64,000 bases of DNA from NCBI RefSeq assembly GCF_006007965.1, contig NZ_CP040748.1, positions 186,001-250,000 on the forward strand. The letters run 5' to 3'. A program made the translations under genes and the position numbers. The notes under the pieces were generated by a model, which searched no databases, was not told the DNA's origin, and saw only the letters and a list, made by a program, of their open reading frames with translations. Positions 31,568 through 41,384 of this stretch are shown one piece after another. This DNA is from Nocardioides jishulii. Its GTDB lineage: Bacteria > Actinomycetota > Actinomycetes > Propionibacteriales > Nocardioidaceae. Within the stretch, counting starts at the first letter, position 1. Each line of letters begins with the position of its first letter.

Positions 31568-34519
31568 TTGTCTTCCATCAAACGTGCGCTCACGCTCGCG
31601 ATCGCAGCATCCATGGTCGGGACCGCCTCCTCGTGGGTTCTTGTCACCGGCGCCGAGGCGCTGGAGGTGGCGCCGGGCCTCCATCGAGCAGAACGCTCCG
31701 CAGTGGACAAGGCAGCGGCCGAGGCGCGCCTTTCCGGACGACCCGTCGAATTGACGTCGGAGCACACCGAGACGGACACAGTCCGCGTCAATCCCGACGG
31801 GACGTTGACCCGGTCGATGGCGGCGGAGCCTGTTCGGGCCCGCACGGTGGAAGGTTGGAAGGACATCGACCTCGACCTCGTGGTTCGCGACGGTCGTCTG
31901 GAGTCCAAGGTCAGCGCGGCGCCGGTGTCATTCTCGTCAGGCGGCCGCGGCGCCCTCGTGGAACTTGTCGCCGGAAGCAATGACGCTTTGGTGGTGGACT
32001 GGCCGGACGCTTTGCCCTCACCGGTTGTGGACGGGGCTACCGCGCGCTACATCGACGTTTTCGCGGGTGTCGACCTTCTCATGACGGCCACGCCGTCGGG
32101 CTACAGCCACGTGCTTGAGGTGAAGACGCCCGAGGCGGCTCGCCAGCGTGAGCTGAAGGAGATCCCGATGGGGGTTACTTCCGAGGGCTCCGGGAGCCTC
32201 AAGGTCCGCCAAGGTGGCTTCACCCTCAGCGACAAGTTCGGTCGCGAAGTTCTCAGCTCTCCGGACTCGCTGATGTGGGATTCCAGCGGCACTGATGAGT
32301 CCAGGGCCACGCCCGCGCTCCAGACGCAGGCAGTGGAGCAGCAGCCCGCTGAGGCAGCCAAACAGGCTCCTGTCGAGGTGAAGGCCACGGGTCCCGACGA
32401 GATCACACTGGTCCCTGACCAGGAGATGCTGCGCTCGCCGGACACCGAGTTTCCCGTCTACATCGACCCTCCAGTGTCGATGGCGTTCAACCAAGCCGGC
32501 AGGGCCATGACGTTCAGGCAGCACCCCTCGTTGACCTCTTGGAACTGGAGCAGCGAGACCAGTCAGGGTGGCCAGGGAGTCGGGTACCAGAACTTCGACG
32601 GCGTAAGCACCAAGCGCCTCTTCTGGCAGTTCAACCTCGGCACCAAGCTTGCCGGCGCGACGGTGTCATCTGCGACCTTCATGGCCAAGGAGGTCTGGGC
32701 GGCTTCGTGCGCCAAGAAGGAGATCAACCTCTACCGCACCCACGCGATCAGCTCGAAAACGAACTGGAACAACCAGCCCTCGGCGATCTCCCTGCAGGAC
32801 TCCAAGACCGTGTCGTTTGGCCGTGAGGACTGCCCTGCGGACCAAGCAGGAGACCGCGTTCTCAACTTCAATGTCAAGACTGCCATGCAGACTGTGGCCG
32901 ACAAGGGCACGACGACCGTGACCTTCCAGCTACGTGCCGACGAGAACGACCCGGTTGCGTGGAAGCGATTCGCCCCGAGGCCCAACGACGACGGCGAGGT
33001 GCTGAGCGTCTCGTATTCGTTCCCGCCCGGTCCCCCCGCCAACCTCAAGCTCCAGAACCCCACCAAGACCTGCAGCACCGGCGCCCAGCGCCCTGTGATC
33101 GGGAACGACGCGCCCGACCTGGTGGCCACCACATCCGACCGCGACGCGGGCCAGGGCCAGAAGGTGAAGATGTCCTTCGAGCTGCGCAAGGGCCTTGGTG
33201 GCGCGGGCGGGACTTTGCTCGGAAGCTTCACCACGACCTTGGTTGACCCGAGGAATGGCAAGACGTACATGTACCCGCAGGCAGACGTCGCGGCGAGGCT
33301 GCCCTACAGCGGCGGCAAGATTGTCTCGGGTACCTACAGCTGGCGTCCCAAGGCGATCGACGACACTGGGTTGGCGACCTTGGGGCCGTGGTGTGAGTTC
33401 ACGGTCGACTCCACCCATCCCGGCACACCTGAGGTCAGCTGGTCCAGCGAAGCCACGTGGATCTATCAAGGAGCGGCTGTTCCCGTGACGTTTGGCCCGG
33501 GATCCTCCAACGACGTGGTGAAGTACGCCTACTCGTGGAACGCACCCGCCATGCCGACCAGCTCTGGGCAGCAGCTCGTCATCGCCAACGACCTCAAGTG
33601 CTCCACGACAACGAAGAAGTGCACGCTGCCTTTGGCCCTGCCCAAGGCCGGGTTCTCCGTGTTGCGGGTGTGGTCGGTGGACGCGGCGGGGAACCCGACG
33701 ACGGCCCCAGCCACGATTCCGCTTGAGAGCGCGGGTCTGGTGGCCACAGCTGCGTACACCTTCAACGACGTCTCCGAACCAGCGGCAGCGGGTAACAACT
33801 CGGTCGTCGATGGTCAGGACCTGTACCTCTGGGGTCCGGTCCCCCGCTTCCGTGGTGTGTTCCAGCCGGAGCCCCAGGATGAGCAGGCGCAAGAACCCAG
33901 GCTCGAGTACGCCCTTGAATTCGCCCAAGGCGGAGTGGGCTGGACGGACAATCCGATGGTCGGGACGGCTGATAGCTTCACTGTGGCCGCCGAGGTGGAT
34001 CCGGTCAACCCCGTGGGCGCTCCGGACGCCGAGCTCGTGTCTTCGTCGACGATGATCAGCCAAGTTGCTGGAGCCGGTTATTCCTACAGGCTCGGTGTCG
34101 ACACAGGCTGTGTCCGGCCCGACGCCACGACCCATCCGTGCTACGTGTTCGCCGTCCGCAACACCGCGGGTCAGACGTTCACGGCGAGGTCCGTGCTCAC
34201 CGCAACGGACGAGCCCGGCATGGTGCACCTGGCCGGCGTCTATCGCGCGGCTGACAATGACATCGCTCTGTTCGTGGACGGTGAGCTGGCCGCGGAGGTT
34301 GAGCTCTCCGGGACGCTGGTACAGCCCACAAGCACGAGCGATGACTTGACGCTCGTTGGGACCGTCGAGACTGGGGCCGGGATCTATCAGTACTTCGCGG
34401 GCTACCTCGACGAGGTTGAGGCCTGGACGGGTGCGGCAGGCGAGGCGCAGGCCTTCTTGATCGCTGGCCGTCTTCGGGACTTCCGCAGCTACTCGCGTCC
34501 GGAAGTCGCCACGCCGTGA
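31568..34519 (+). CDS. secreted DNRLRE/LamG-domain protein preceding the RHS toxin gene
   Basis: 983 residues. A signal peptide (RALTLAIAASMVGTASSWVL, cleavage near 34) is followed by a region resembling the N-terminal domain of RHS-associated proteins, a DNRLRE-like beta domain (about 320-490, 'RLFWQFNLGTKLAGATVSSA' and 'INLYRTHAISSKTNWNNQP'), Ig-like segments, and a C-terminal LamG-type lectin fold (about 730-983, 'DSFTVAAEVDPVNPVG', 'VHLAGVYRAADNDIALFVDG'). Start TTG 31568 has AAGGGA 7 nt upstream and directly precedes the signal peptide; the frame is open further but lacks coding character. Such proteins regularly precede RHS toxins in streptomycetes, so a role in surface display or delivery is inferred. 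Confidence 0.85.
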   Translation: MSSIKRALTLAIAASMVGTASSWVLVTGAEALEVAPGLHRAERSAVDKAAAEARLSGRPVELTSEHTETDTVRVNPDGTLTRSMAAEPVRARTVEGWKDIDLDLVVRDGRLESKVSAAPVSFSSGGRGALVELVAGSNDALVVDWPDALPSPVVDGATARYIDVFAGVDLLMTATPSGYSHVLEVKTPEAARQRELKEIPMGVTSEGSGSLKVRQGGFTLSDKFGREVLSSPDSLMWDSSGTDESRATPALQTQAVEQQPAEAAKQAPVEVKATGPDEITLVPDQEMLRSPDTEFPVYIDPPVSMAFNQAGRAMTFRQHPSLTSWNWSSETSQGGQGVGYQNFDGVSTKRLFWQFNLGTKLAGATVSSATFMAKEVWAASCAKKEINLYRTHAISSKTNWNNQPSAISLQDSKTVSFGREDCPADQAGDRVLNFNVKTAMQTVADKGTTTVTFQLRADENDPVAWKRFAPRPNDDGEVLSVSYSFPPGPPANLKLQNPTKTCSTGAQRPVIGNDAPDLVATTSDRDAGQGQKVKMSFELRKGLGGAGGTLLGSFTTTLVDPRNGKTYMYPQADVAARLPYSGGKIVSGTYSWRPKAIDDTGLATLGPWCEFTVDSTHPGTPEVSWSSEATWIYQGAAVPVTFGPGSSNDVVKYAYSWNAPAMPTSSGQQLVIANDLKCSTTTKKCTLPLALPKAGFSVLRVWSVDAAGNPTTAPATIPLESAGLVATAAYTFNDVSEPAAAGNNSVVDGQDLYLWGPVPRFRGVFQPEPQDEQAQEPRLEYALEFAQGGVGWTDNPMVGTADSFTVAAEVDPVNPVGAPDAELVSSSTMISQVAGAGYSYRLGVDTGCVRPDATTHPCYVFAVRNTAGQTFTARSVLTATDEPGMVHLAGVYRAADNDIALFVDGELAAEVELSGTLVQPTSTSDDLTLVGTVETGAGIYQYFAGYLDEVEAWTGAAGEAQAFLIAGRLRDFRSYSRPEVATP

Positions 34520-34564
34520 GCACCGCCATGCCTACGTCCCCATCATCCACTGAGGAGCAGTTCG

Positions 34565-37500
34565 GTGCCTGAGAATGCACGGTTCGTCACCTTCCGCCGC
34601 GAGGCAGCCCGCACCGGACTGTCGTTCGTGAGCCTGGTAGCTCTCGTCACGACGTCCTTCCTGGTCGCAGTACCGGAGTCGGTGGCGGCTCCGGGCAGCG
34701 GCGGGAAAGTCCCCGAGGCCCGACCAGCCAAGTCCGTCAAGGTGACCCCGGTGACGCCGCGTCAGCGGACGCGCGCACCGTCCGTGAACGCGGGCGTGCT
34801 GGAGCACCCGAGGTGGCCCGAGGTGGCACGCGCCCGGGTGGGATCCGCGTCGAGCGCCACCCGTGTGGGGAGCACGCCGGTGTGGGTGGCGCCCACCCGG
34901 ACGGGCCAGACCACGCGCCCCCTGGACGTCAGCGTGACTCCGCGCAAGGGCGTCTCGCCGGGACTCGACATCGCGATCACGACGCAGCCCGAGCCCAGCG
35001 GGCTGGAGTCCGCTCGGACCACGCAGGCACCGGTCCCAGTGGGGGGCCAGATGAAGGTCAGCGTCGACTACTCGGACTTCGCGGCGGCCTCCGGTGGTGA
35101 TTGGGCGAGTCGCCTCCGGTTCGTGGACGTGACCGACGAGCGCAACACAGTGCTCGAGACGGACGTGTCGCTGGCGGATCGGACGGCGGAGGTGACGGTT
35201 CCGGCCAAGAGCCTGCAGACGGGCACCGTCCAGCTCGCTCTGGTCGCTGGAGCCTCTGGTTCCACCGGCGACTACTCAGCCACATCGTTGTCGGCGTCGG
35301 CCTCTTGGATGGTTGGTCGCCAGACCGGTGACTTCACATGGTCCTACCCGTTCGACCTGCCTTCAGCCGTCAACGGGCCGATGCCGCAATTCGGCCTCAA
35401 CTACTCGTCAGGATCCGTGGACGGACGTACGGCGGCGTCGAACAACCAGACGTCGTACATCGGCGAAGGCTTCAGTGGCGAGGTCGGCTACGTCGAGCGC
35501 AAGTTCGTCTCTTGTGCTGATGACATGGGCGGCAGCAATGCGTCGCAGAAGACGTCCGACCAGTGCTGGCGCGACGACAATGCGAGCCTCGTCCTGGGGG
35601 GCCGTTCCACCGAGCTGGTCAAGGACTCCTCCGGCAACTGGCACCTCAAGGACGCCGACGGTTCGACGATCGAGCGGCGCACCACTGGCCACAACGCGGA
35701 CAACAACAACGAGTACTGGGTGCTCACCACCCCGGACGGAACCCGCTATCACTTCGGGCGGGAGAAGTGGGCTGCCGGCGACGAGAAGGACACTGACTCC
35801 ACGTTGGTGGCGCCTGTCTTCGGTAACCAGGCCGGCGAGCCGTGCCATGCCTCCGCCTTCACCGATTCGGACTGCACCCAGGCGTACCGGTGGAACGTCG
35901 ACTTCGTCGTCGACGCGCACGACAACCTCTTGACGTACTTCTACGCTCGCGAAGGCAACCGGTACGGATCGCGCAAGGGTGCCGAGGCGCTCGACTACGA
36001 CCGCGCCGGTCGTCTCGTGAGCATCGAGTACGGAGGACGCCTCAGCACACGAGCCGATAAGTCACCGTCGCGGGTCTTGCTCAGCTACGCGCAGCGGTGC
36101 CTGTCGACCTCGTCCTTCAACTGCGAGTCCGAGCCGCTCAACAGCGCCAACGCCCAGCACTGGCCGGACGTGCCGTTCGACCAGGTCTGCACGTCGGGCA
36201 CCTGCGGTGACGGCAACCACGCGCCGTCGTTCTTCAGCCGTCTGCGCCTGTCGCGGATCACGAGTCAGGTCTTGAAAGGCACGACGCACACGGACGTCGA
36301 CCGCTACGACCTGACCCACACCTTCCCGCCGGCGACCGATGGGACCGGTGCCAGCCTCACCCTGCAGAAGATCGTTCACACCGGGTTGGGTGAAAAGAAC
36401 ATCGTGCTGGATCCTGTGGTGCTGACGTATGCCTTGATGCCCAACCGCGTCTCGGGTTTCCCCGACAACCAGGACGCTCCGCCGCTGATGAAGTCGCGGC
36501 TCTCCTCCGTCGACTCTGAGTCAGGCAGTCGCATCTCCGTGGAGTACACGGCGGCGGAGTGCTCGGCGAGCAACGTGCCGACCCAAGCCAACCTCGACTC
36601 GAACGCGAAGCGTTGCTTTCCGGTCTGGTGGATGGAGCCCGGCTCGTTCGCACAGAACCTCCACTTCTTCCACAAGTACCTGGCCAAGACCGTCACGCAG
36701 TCGGACCTCGGCGGTGGCCAGCCAGACGTCGCCACGCGGTACGAGTACGTTGGCAACCCCGCCTGGCACTACGACGACGCCGAGTTGACGCGCGAGAAAT
36801 ACCGCACTTGGTCTGACTGGCGTGGCTATGCCCACGTGAGGGAGACGACCGGAGCAGGGGTGTCCACTCTGTTCAAGGAGTTCCGCTACATGCGGGGCAT
36901 GCACGGCGACCGGACTTCGACTCCGGGCACGACGAAGTCGGTCAGTCTGACCGGACTGAGGGCCCCGGCACTGACGGACCACAACCGTTTCAACGGCGTG
37001 GTGCGGGAGGAGACGGTGCGTTTGGCCAGCGCTTCGGGAGCCGAGGTGACCACGACGGTCAACACGCCGTGGCTCGGGCCAGTCATCGCGACCGGTGGCG
37101 GTGACGTCGCACGACTGGTCAAGAACCAGAGCACGCAGGTCTTCACCCCCATCGCGGCCGGGGGGGTGCGTCAGACCAAGAGCGTCACGACCTACGACGC
37201 CGACGGTTTGCCCACGCGGCTCGACGACCTGGGCGACGTGGCCACGGCGACCGACGACCTCTGTACGAAGACTGAGTACGTCAAGGGCAATGGCATCCTC
37301 GACAAGCTGTCAAAGGTGACGGTGACGAGCAAGACCTGCTCGGCGGCCGTGACGGCTTCCGATCTGGTGAGTGAGACCACCCACGCCTACGACGGTCAGG
37401 CCATGGGCGTGGCCCCCACGAAGGGCGATGTGACTCGCACGGCGGTCCGGGCGGAGAACGGGGTCGTCACCAAGTCGGTCATGACGTACGACGCCCTGGG

Positions 37501-40500
37501 GCGCGTGCTGACGACGACGGACGCCGGCGGCAACGTGGAGAGCGTCGAGTATTCCCCTGCCACGGGTCATCCCGACGTCGTCACGACGTACGAGCCGGCA
37601 CCCAACGGCAGCACCGCCCCAGCTGATCGCTGGAAGAGCATCCAGTACCTCAACCGTGAGCGAGGGCTGCCGGACGCCGAGGTTGATCTCAACGGCAAGC
37701 GCATCGACTATGCCTACAACGCGCTGGGTCAGGTCACGAGCGTCTGGTCGACGGCCGGCTCGAAGGCGTCGGACGCTCCGGCCTCGGTGAAGTTCGACTA
37801 CCGGGTCAAGGCGGACGGCCGCAACGTGGTCACGACGCAGCAGTTGCGCAACGACAACACGTACCTGACCAGCTACATGTTCTACGACGGTCTACTGCGA
37901 CCGCGCCAGTACCAGGCACCGGCAACCGGCACCCAGGGCGGACGCCTCATCACCGACACGGAGTACAACAGCGCTGGGCTCGAGACCGCCATCAAGGGAC
38001 CGTACTTCAACTCGGCGGCTGCCTCGGCGACGCTGGTTTCGGCCCCCGGCGACAACACGATCCCGCGGGTCGAGGCCACGCAGTACGACGGAGCTGGCCG
38101 CGTCGTGCGCAACGACTTCAAGTCCTACAGCACCGTGCAGTGGTACACGAGCACCACCTACGGTGGCGACCGGATCACGGTGAACCCGCCCGGCAAGGAG
38201 CCTCTGACGGTCTCAGTGCTGGACGGGCGTGACCGGGTCAAGGAGAAGATCGAGTATCTCGTCGACTCTCCCACCGGCGCGGCAAGCGAGATCGGCGCCC
38301 GGACGCTCTACGACTACCACCCCGACGGCAAGGTGAAGCGAGTCCGCGACGGCGCGGATCTGACCTCCACGCCGAACATCGACGAGTCGAACGAGTGGGT
38401 CTACACCTACGACCTCCGGGGTCGTCTGATCGCCTCGAGTGACCCTGACTCGGGGGAGACCCGGAACACGTACGACGACCAGGACCGTTTGGTGAGCAGC
38501 ACCCGCGCCGGACGCACCGTGAGCTCTGAGTACGACCGCGCCGGTCGCCGGACGAAGATGTCCGAGGGCAGCACCACTATGGCCACCTGGACCTACGACA
38601 CCCTCGCCGGCGCCAAAGGTCAGCTCGCAAGTGCGACGCGGTACGCCAAGGATCCCAGTGGAACCATGGCGCCGTACACGACAGCGGTCACCGGCTACGA
38701 CGCCGCCTACCGGCCGCTTGGCTCGAGCGTGATTATCCCTGCTGGCGAGACGGGTCTGGCCGGCACTTACACGACGTCGATGACCTACAACCGTGACGGC
38801 ACGGTCGCCACGACCTCGCTCCCTCGCATCGGTCCTGCGACGTCGCCCGCGATGGCAGCCGAGACTCTCATCTACAAGTACGACGGCTTCGGGCAGCTCG
38901 ACACGCTCGTCGGTCGTAGCCCGTACGTGGTGGACACCGAGTACTCGGAGTTCGGCGAGGTGTCCGTCCGAACCCTGGGTACAACTCTCAGCAAAGCGGT
39001 TTTCGACTGGCGCGTGTACGCCGCGGACACGGGTCGACTCTCCATGAACTGGGTGCAGCGCGAGGGAGCGAACAACGCCGATCGGCTCACCGGGTACACG
39101 TACGACCCGGCCGGCAACGTCACGAAGATCAGCGACGACGCCCTAGGGGAGTCGCAGTGCTTTGACTACGACCAGATGGGTCAGATGACGCGAGCGTGGA
39201 CGCAGGCCTCGACGTCTGACGCGTGCGCTTGGAACGCTACGGCCGGTACGGGGCCCTCGCCTTACCGTGTGGCGTGGACGTACGACAACCCAACTGGCAA
39301 CCGGCTGACGGAGACACGCTACGACGGGAATGTCATCTCAGCCACGGACGCCTACACCTACCCGGCGCCGGTGGAGAACACCGTACAGCCGCACACTCCG
39401 ACCACCATCTCGACCGACAGCGCCTCAGGGGAGCACACCGAGCGCTACCTGGAGTACTCCGCAGGGTCGCGTGTCGTCGACTTCGACTGGTTCGGCGGCC
39501 GGATCCAGGGCAACGTGTGGACGGCCGACGGGCTCCTGGAGAGCTACGACGGGTGGGGCGAGATGGACGGGTCGTTCGTCTATGACGCTGCAGGTAACCG
39601 TCTCATCAAGCGGGAGTCCGGCAACAGCACCTTGGAACTCGGGCACACCGAGGTTCTTGTGCCTGCTGCGGGAGCTGCCTCCGCCACGCGCTTCTACAGC
39701 GCCGGCGGTGAGAACGTGGCGCTGCGCACGGCCAGCACGATCCGTTTCGTGGTGGCGGACCCGCAGGGAACGTCCCAGCTGCAGATCGAGCACTCCAACC
39801 AGACTGTGAGCACACGCCGCACCTTGCCGTTCGGTCAGACTCGGCCGGTCAACGCGACCGGCGGCAACTGGACGGGGAACCGTGGTTTCGTCGGCGGGAC
39901 AATCGACTCCAGCACCACGCACCTCGGTGCGCGGGAGTACGACTCGCGCCTGGGAATGTTCATCTCCGACGACCCGCTGGTCGATCATGGCGACAGTCGG
40001 CAGATGCAGGGGTTCGCCTACGCCCGCAGCAACCCGCTGGCATTCAGTGACGCGAGTGGCCTGTTCCCCACGAAGCACGACGGGCCCGGCAACCATCCCA
40101 CCAACCTGCCGATCCCGGACTCCCCCGGTGGTGGGACCAGGCAGTCGCCGAGCGAACCGAAGCCGCCCGTGCCTGCGCCGGTCCAGCAGGCTGCTCAGGA
40201 AGTCGTTGCCGCCCAGACTGCCGAGAAGGCGGTCAGGGCCAAGCTGATCGCGACAGCCAAAGAGCTTGGCAAGATCGTCCTCGACGAACTGGGTGTGACG
40301 GCCGGCCTCGACTGCATCCAGAACGGATCGGCGGGCTCGTGCGCCAGCACTGCCCTCAATGTGCTGACCACCGTGGGGGCCGGCTTCGCAGTCAAGATCA
40401 TCGCCAAGTACGGGGCGCCCTGGAAGTGGAAGAAGGCGGCTGACCTAGCGGGCCGAGTCACGAACCTGGTCGGAGAGCTGATCTCCGGCGTGGGCGAGTG

Positions 40501-40861
40501 GCGCAAAGCCGGGAAGAGGGTGGAAGCTGTCACGGACAATCTCGGTGTTGGCGCAGGAACAATCGACGACGCTGGTCAGTTGGTGTACCGGATCCACGGT
40601 AACGATGCTAGAAAGTGGGGACACTCGTGGACGACCGAGAATCCGCTCAAGATGGCCAACCCGCGTTCGAGGCTCGGATTGCCAAAGGTCAACTCGGGAG
40701 AGCACGTCACGTGCGCGAGAGTGTGCGACATGGGTGGTGTCAAGAAGCGTGACGCGCTGCCGCTCGACGGAAATCCGGGTGGCGGACCCGAGTGGTTGTT
40801 CCCCAACCCGCAGCAGCAACTGAACGAGATTTGGACTCTACGCATGGACCCGCCGTTGTGA
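34565..40861 (+). CDS. RHS/YD-repeat polymorphic toxin with C-terminal effector domain
   Basis: 2098 residues. A signal peptide (LSFVSLVALVTTSFLVAVPESVAA) leads into an N-terminal region, then an RHS shell with many YD-type repeats ('YDALGRVLTTTDAGGNV', 'YDLRGRLIASSDPDSGETRN', 'YDRAGRRTKMSEG', 'YDPAGNVTKISDD') and the RHS core end 'GAREYDSRLGMFISDDPLVD' at about 1790-1808. A hydrophobic pre-toxin stretch (about 1900-1990) follows, then the effector domain (about 2000-2098): 'YRIHGNDARKWGHSWTTENP', 'NSGEHVTCARVCDMGG', 'GNPGGGPEWLFPN'. An Arg near the start, a central Ser-Gly and a late Glu (about 2076) recall ADP-ribosyltransferase toxins, but this is unproven. The stop overlaps the next small ORF by 4 nt. 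Confidence 0.9.
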   Translation: MPENARFVTFRREAARTGLSFVSLVALVTTSFLVAVPESVAAPGSGGKVPEARPAKSVKVTPVTPRQRTRAPSVNAGVLEHPRWPEVARARVGSASSATRVGSTPVWVAPTRTGQTTRPLDVSVTPRKGVSPGLDIAITTQPEPSGLESARTTQAPVPVGGQMKVSVDYSDFAAASGGDWASRLRFVDVTDERNTVLETDVSLADRTAEVTVPAKSLQTGTVQLALVAGASGSTGDYSATSLSASASWMVGRQTGDFTWSYPFDLPSAVNGPMPQFGLNYSSGSVDGRTAASNNQTSYIGEGFSGEVGYVERKFVSCADDMGGSNASQKTSDQCWRDDNASLVLGGRSTELVKDSSGNWHLKDADGSTIERRTTGHNADNNNEYWVLTTPDGTRYHFGREKWAAGDEKDTDSTLVAPVFGNQAGEPCHASAFTDSDCTQAYRWNVDFVVDAHDNLLTYFYAREGNRYGSRKGAEALDYDRAGRLVSIEYGGRLSTRADKSPSRVLLSYAQRCLSTSSFNCESEPLNSANAQHWPDVPFDQVCTSGTCGDGNHAPSFFSRLRLSRITSQVLKGTTHTDVDRYDLTHTFPPATDGTGASLTLQKIVHTGLGEKNIVLDPVVLTYALMPNRVSGFPDNQDAPPLMKSRLSSVDSESGSRISVEYTAAECSASNVPTQANLDSNAKRCFPVWWMEPGSFAQNLHFFHKYLAKTVTQSDLGGGQPDVATRYEYVGNPAWHYDDAELTREKYRTWSDWRGYAHVRETTGAGVSTLFKEFRYMRGMHGDRTSTPGTTKSVSLTGLRAPALTDHNRFNGVVREETVRLASASGAEVTTTVNTPWLGPVIATGGGDVARLVKNQSTQVFTPIAAGGVRQTKSVTTYDADGLPTRLDDLGDVATATDDLCTKTEYVKGNGILDKLSKVTVTSKTCSAAVTASDLVSETTHAYDGQAMGVAPTKGDVTRTAVRAENGVVTKSVMTYDALGRVLTTTDAGGNVESVEYSPATGHPDVVTTYEPAPNGSTAPADRWKSIQYLNRERGLPDAEVDLNGKRIDYAYNALGQVTSVWSTAGSKASDAPASVKFDYRVKADGRNVVTTQQLRNDNTYLTSYMFYDGLLRPRQYQAPATGTQGGRLITDTEYNSAGLETAIKGPYFNSAAASATLVSAPGDNTIPRVEATQYDGAGRVVRNDFKSYSTVQWYTSTTYGGDRITVNPPGKEPLTVSVLDGRDRVKEKIEYLVDSPTGAASEIGARTLYDYHPDGKVKRVRDGADLTSTPNIDESNEWVYTYDLRGRLIASSDPDSGETRNTYDDQDRLVSSTRAGRTVSSEYDRAGRRTKMSEGSTTMATWTYDTLAGAKGQLASATRYAKDPSGTMAPYTTAVTGYDAAYRPLGSSVIIPAGETGLAGTYTTSMTYNRDGTVATTSLPRIGPATSPAMAAETLIYKYDGFGQLDTLVGRSPYVVDTEYSEFGEVSVRTLGTTLSKAVFDWRVYAADTGRLSMNWVQREGANNADRLTGYTYDPAGNVTKISDDALGESQCFDYDQMGQMTRAWTQASTSDACAWNATAGTGPSPYRVAWTYDNPTGNRLTETRYDGNVISATDAYTYPAPVENTVQPHTPTTISTDSASGEHTERYLEYSAGSRVVDFDWFGGRIQGNVWTADGLLESYDGWGEMDGSFVYDAAGNRLIKRESGNSTLELGHTEVLVPAAGAASATRFYSAGGENVALRTASTIRFVVADPQGTSQLQIEHSNQTVSTRRTLPFGQTRPVNATGGNWTGNRGFVGGTIDSSTTHLGAREYDSRLGMFISDDPLVDHGDSRQMQGFAYARSNPLAFSDASGLFPTKHDGPGNHPTNLPIPDSPGGGTRQSPSEPKPPVPAPVQQAAQEVVAAQTAEKAVRAKLIATAKELGKIVLDELGVTAGLDCIQNGSAGSCASTALNVLTTVGAGFAVKIIAKYGAPWKWKKAADLAGRVTNLVGELISGVGEWRKAGKRVEAVTDNLGVGAGTIDDAGQLVYRIHGNDARKWGHSWTTENPLKMANPRSRLGLPKVNSGEHVTCARVCDMGGVKKRDALPLDGNPGGGPEWLFPNPQQQLNEIWTLRMDPPL

Positions 40862-41103
40862 CGGGCAACGAAATGGGCCCCTTGGTCCGCGAGGACATAC
40901 GGGCAGTCCTTGCCAGTTTCGGCGTTTCCTCAGCGTTTCGCGCGATCGATGTCGACCCATCCGAAGAGGTGTTCCTTCTGGCGAGTCCCGATTTTGAGCG
41001 TCTCGATCCCGACAGGGTTGCGCTAGCCATCATGCGGGTGCTTCCGAACACGAAAGTCTGGGTGACCGAAGTCCATCCTGCTTGGGAAACGGAACCGCTG
41101 TGA
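40858..41103 (+). CDS. putative immunity protein for the RHS toxin, 81 aa
   Basis: 81 residues, acidic-leaning, no signal peptide. The GTG start overlaps the TGA of the RHS gene (GTGA), the arrangement expected for an immunity gene translated with its toxin. The sequence 'VREDIRAVLASFGVSSAF', 'ERLDPDRVALAIMRVLPNTKVWVTEVHP' suggests a small alpha/beta fold. I do not recognise a named family. An internal ATG at 40873 is an alternative start. Function is inferred from position and size only; G+C is lower than in neighbouring genes, consistent with a horizontally exchanged cassette. Confidence 0.65.
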   Translation: MTGNEMGPLVREDIRAVLASFGVSSAFRAIDVDPSEEVFLLASPDFERLDPDRVALAIMRVLPNTKVWVTEVHPAWETEPL

Positions 41104-41384
41104 CGGCCTCAGGCAGTTCCCCTCCGTGCGAGTTGGCCAGATGATGAGGCCGCCTGAGATCTGCGGCGAAAGAATCGCACGCGCGTCGTCAGCGAAGGTG
41201 AGTAGTGGGATCGTGAACCCAGCGTCCTCTCAGGCGAGTTCGGTACGAGGTGGGGTACCGCCCCATCGGCCAGGGTGTCCGATGGGGCAAGGTCAATGGA
41301 TGGGTCTCGTCGCGGGCCCGTCGACGAGCTGCCCGTCGACGGCTAATGGCCTTCGGGCGCGCGCCGGTCTGACAGGCTGCGCCC
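41104..41384. other. 280-nt non-coding stretch after the toxin locus
   Basis: No open frame with coding character is seen. It holds the terminator hairpin 41260-41288 and ends in the CAGGCT box 6 nt before the DUF2804 start. Composition is closer to the toxin locus than to the flank for the first 120 nt. No toxin-cassette remnant could be recognised. Confidence 0.55.
41260..41288 (+). terminator. terminator hairpin after the RHS toxin locus
   Basis: Perfect 10-bp stem, arms 41260-41269 (GCCCCATCGG) and 41279-41288, 9-nt loop, 157 nt beyond the immunity gene stop. Followed by AAGGTCAATGG rather than a T-run, so termination strength is uncertain. Confidence 0.6.
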
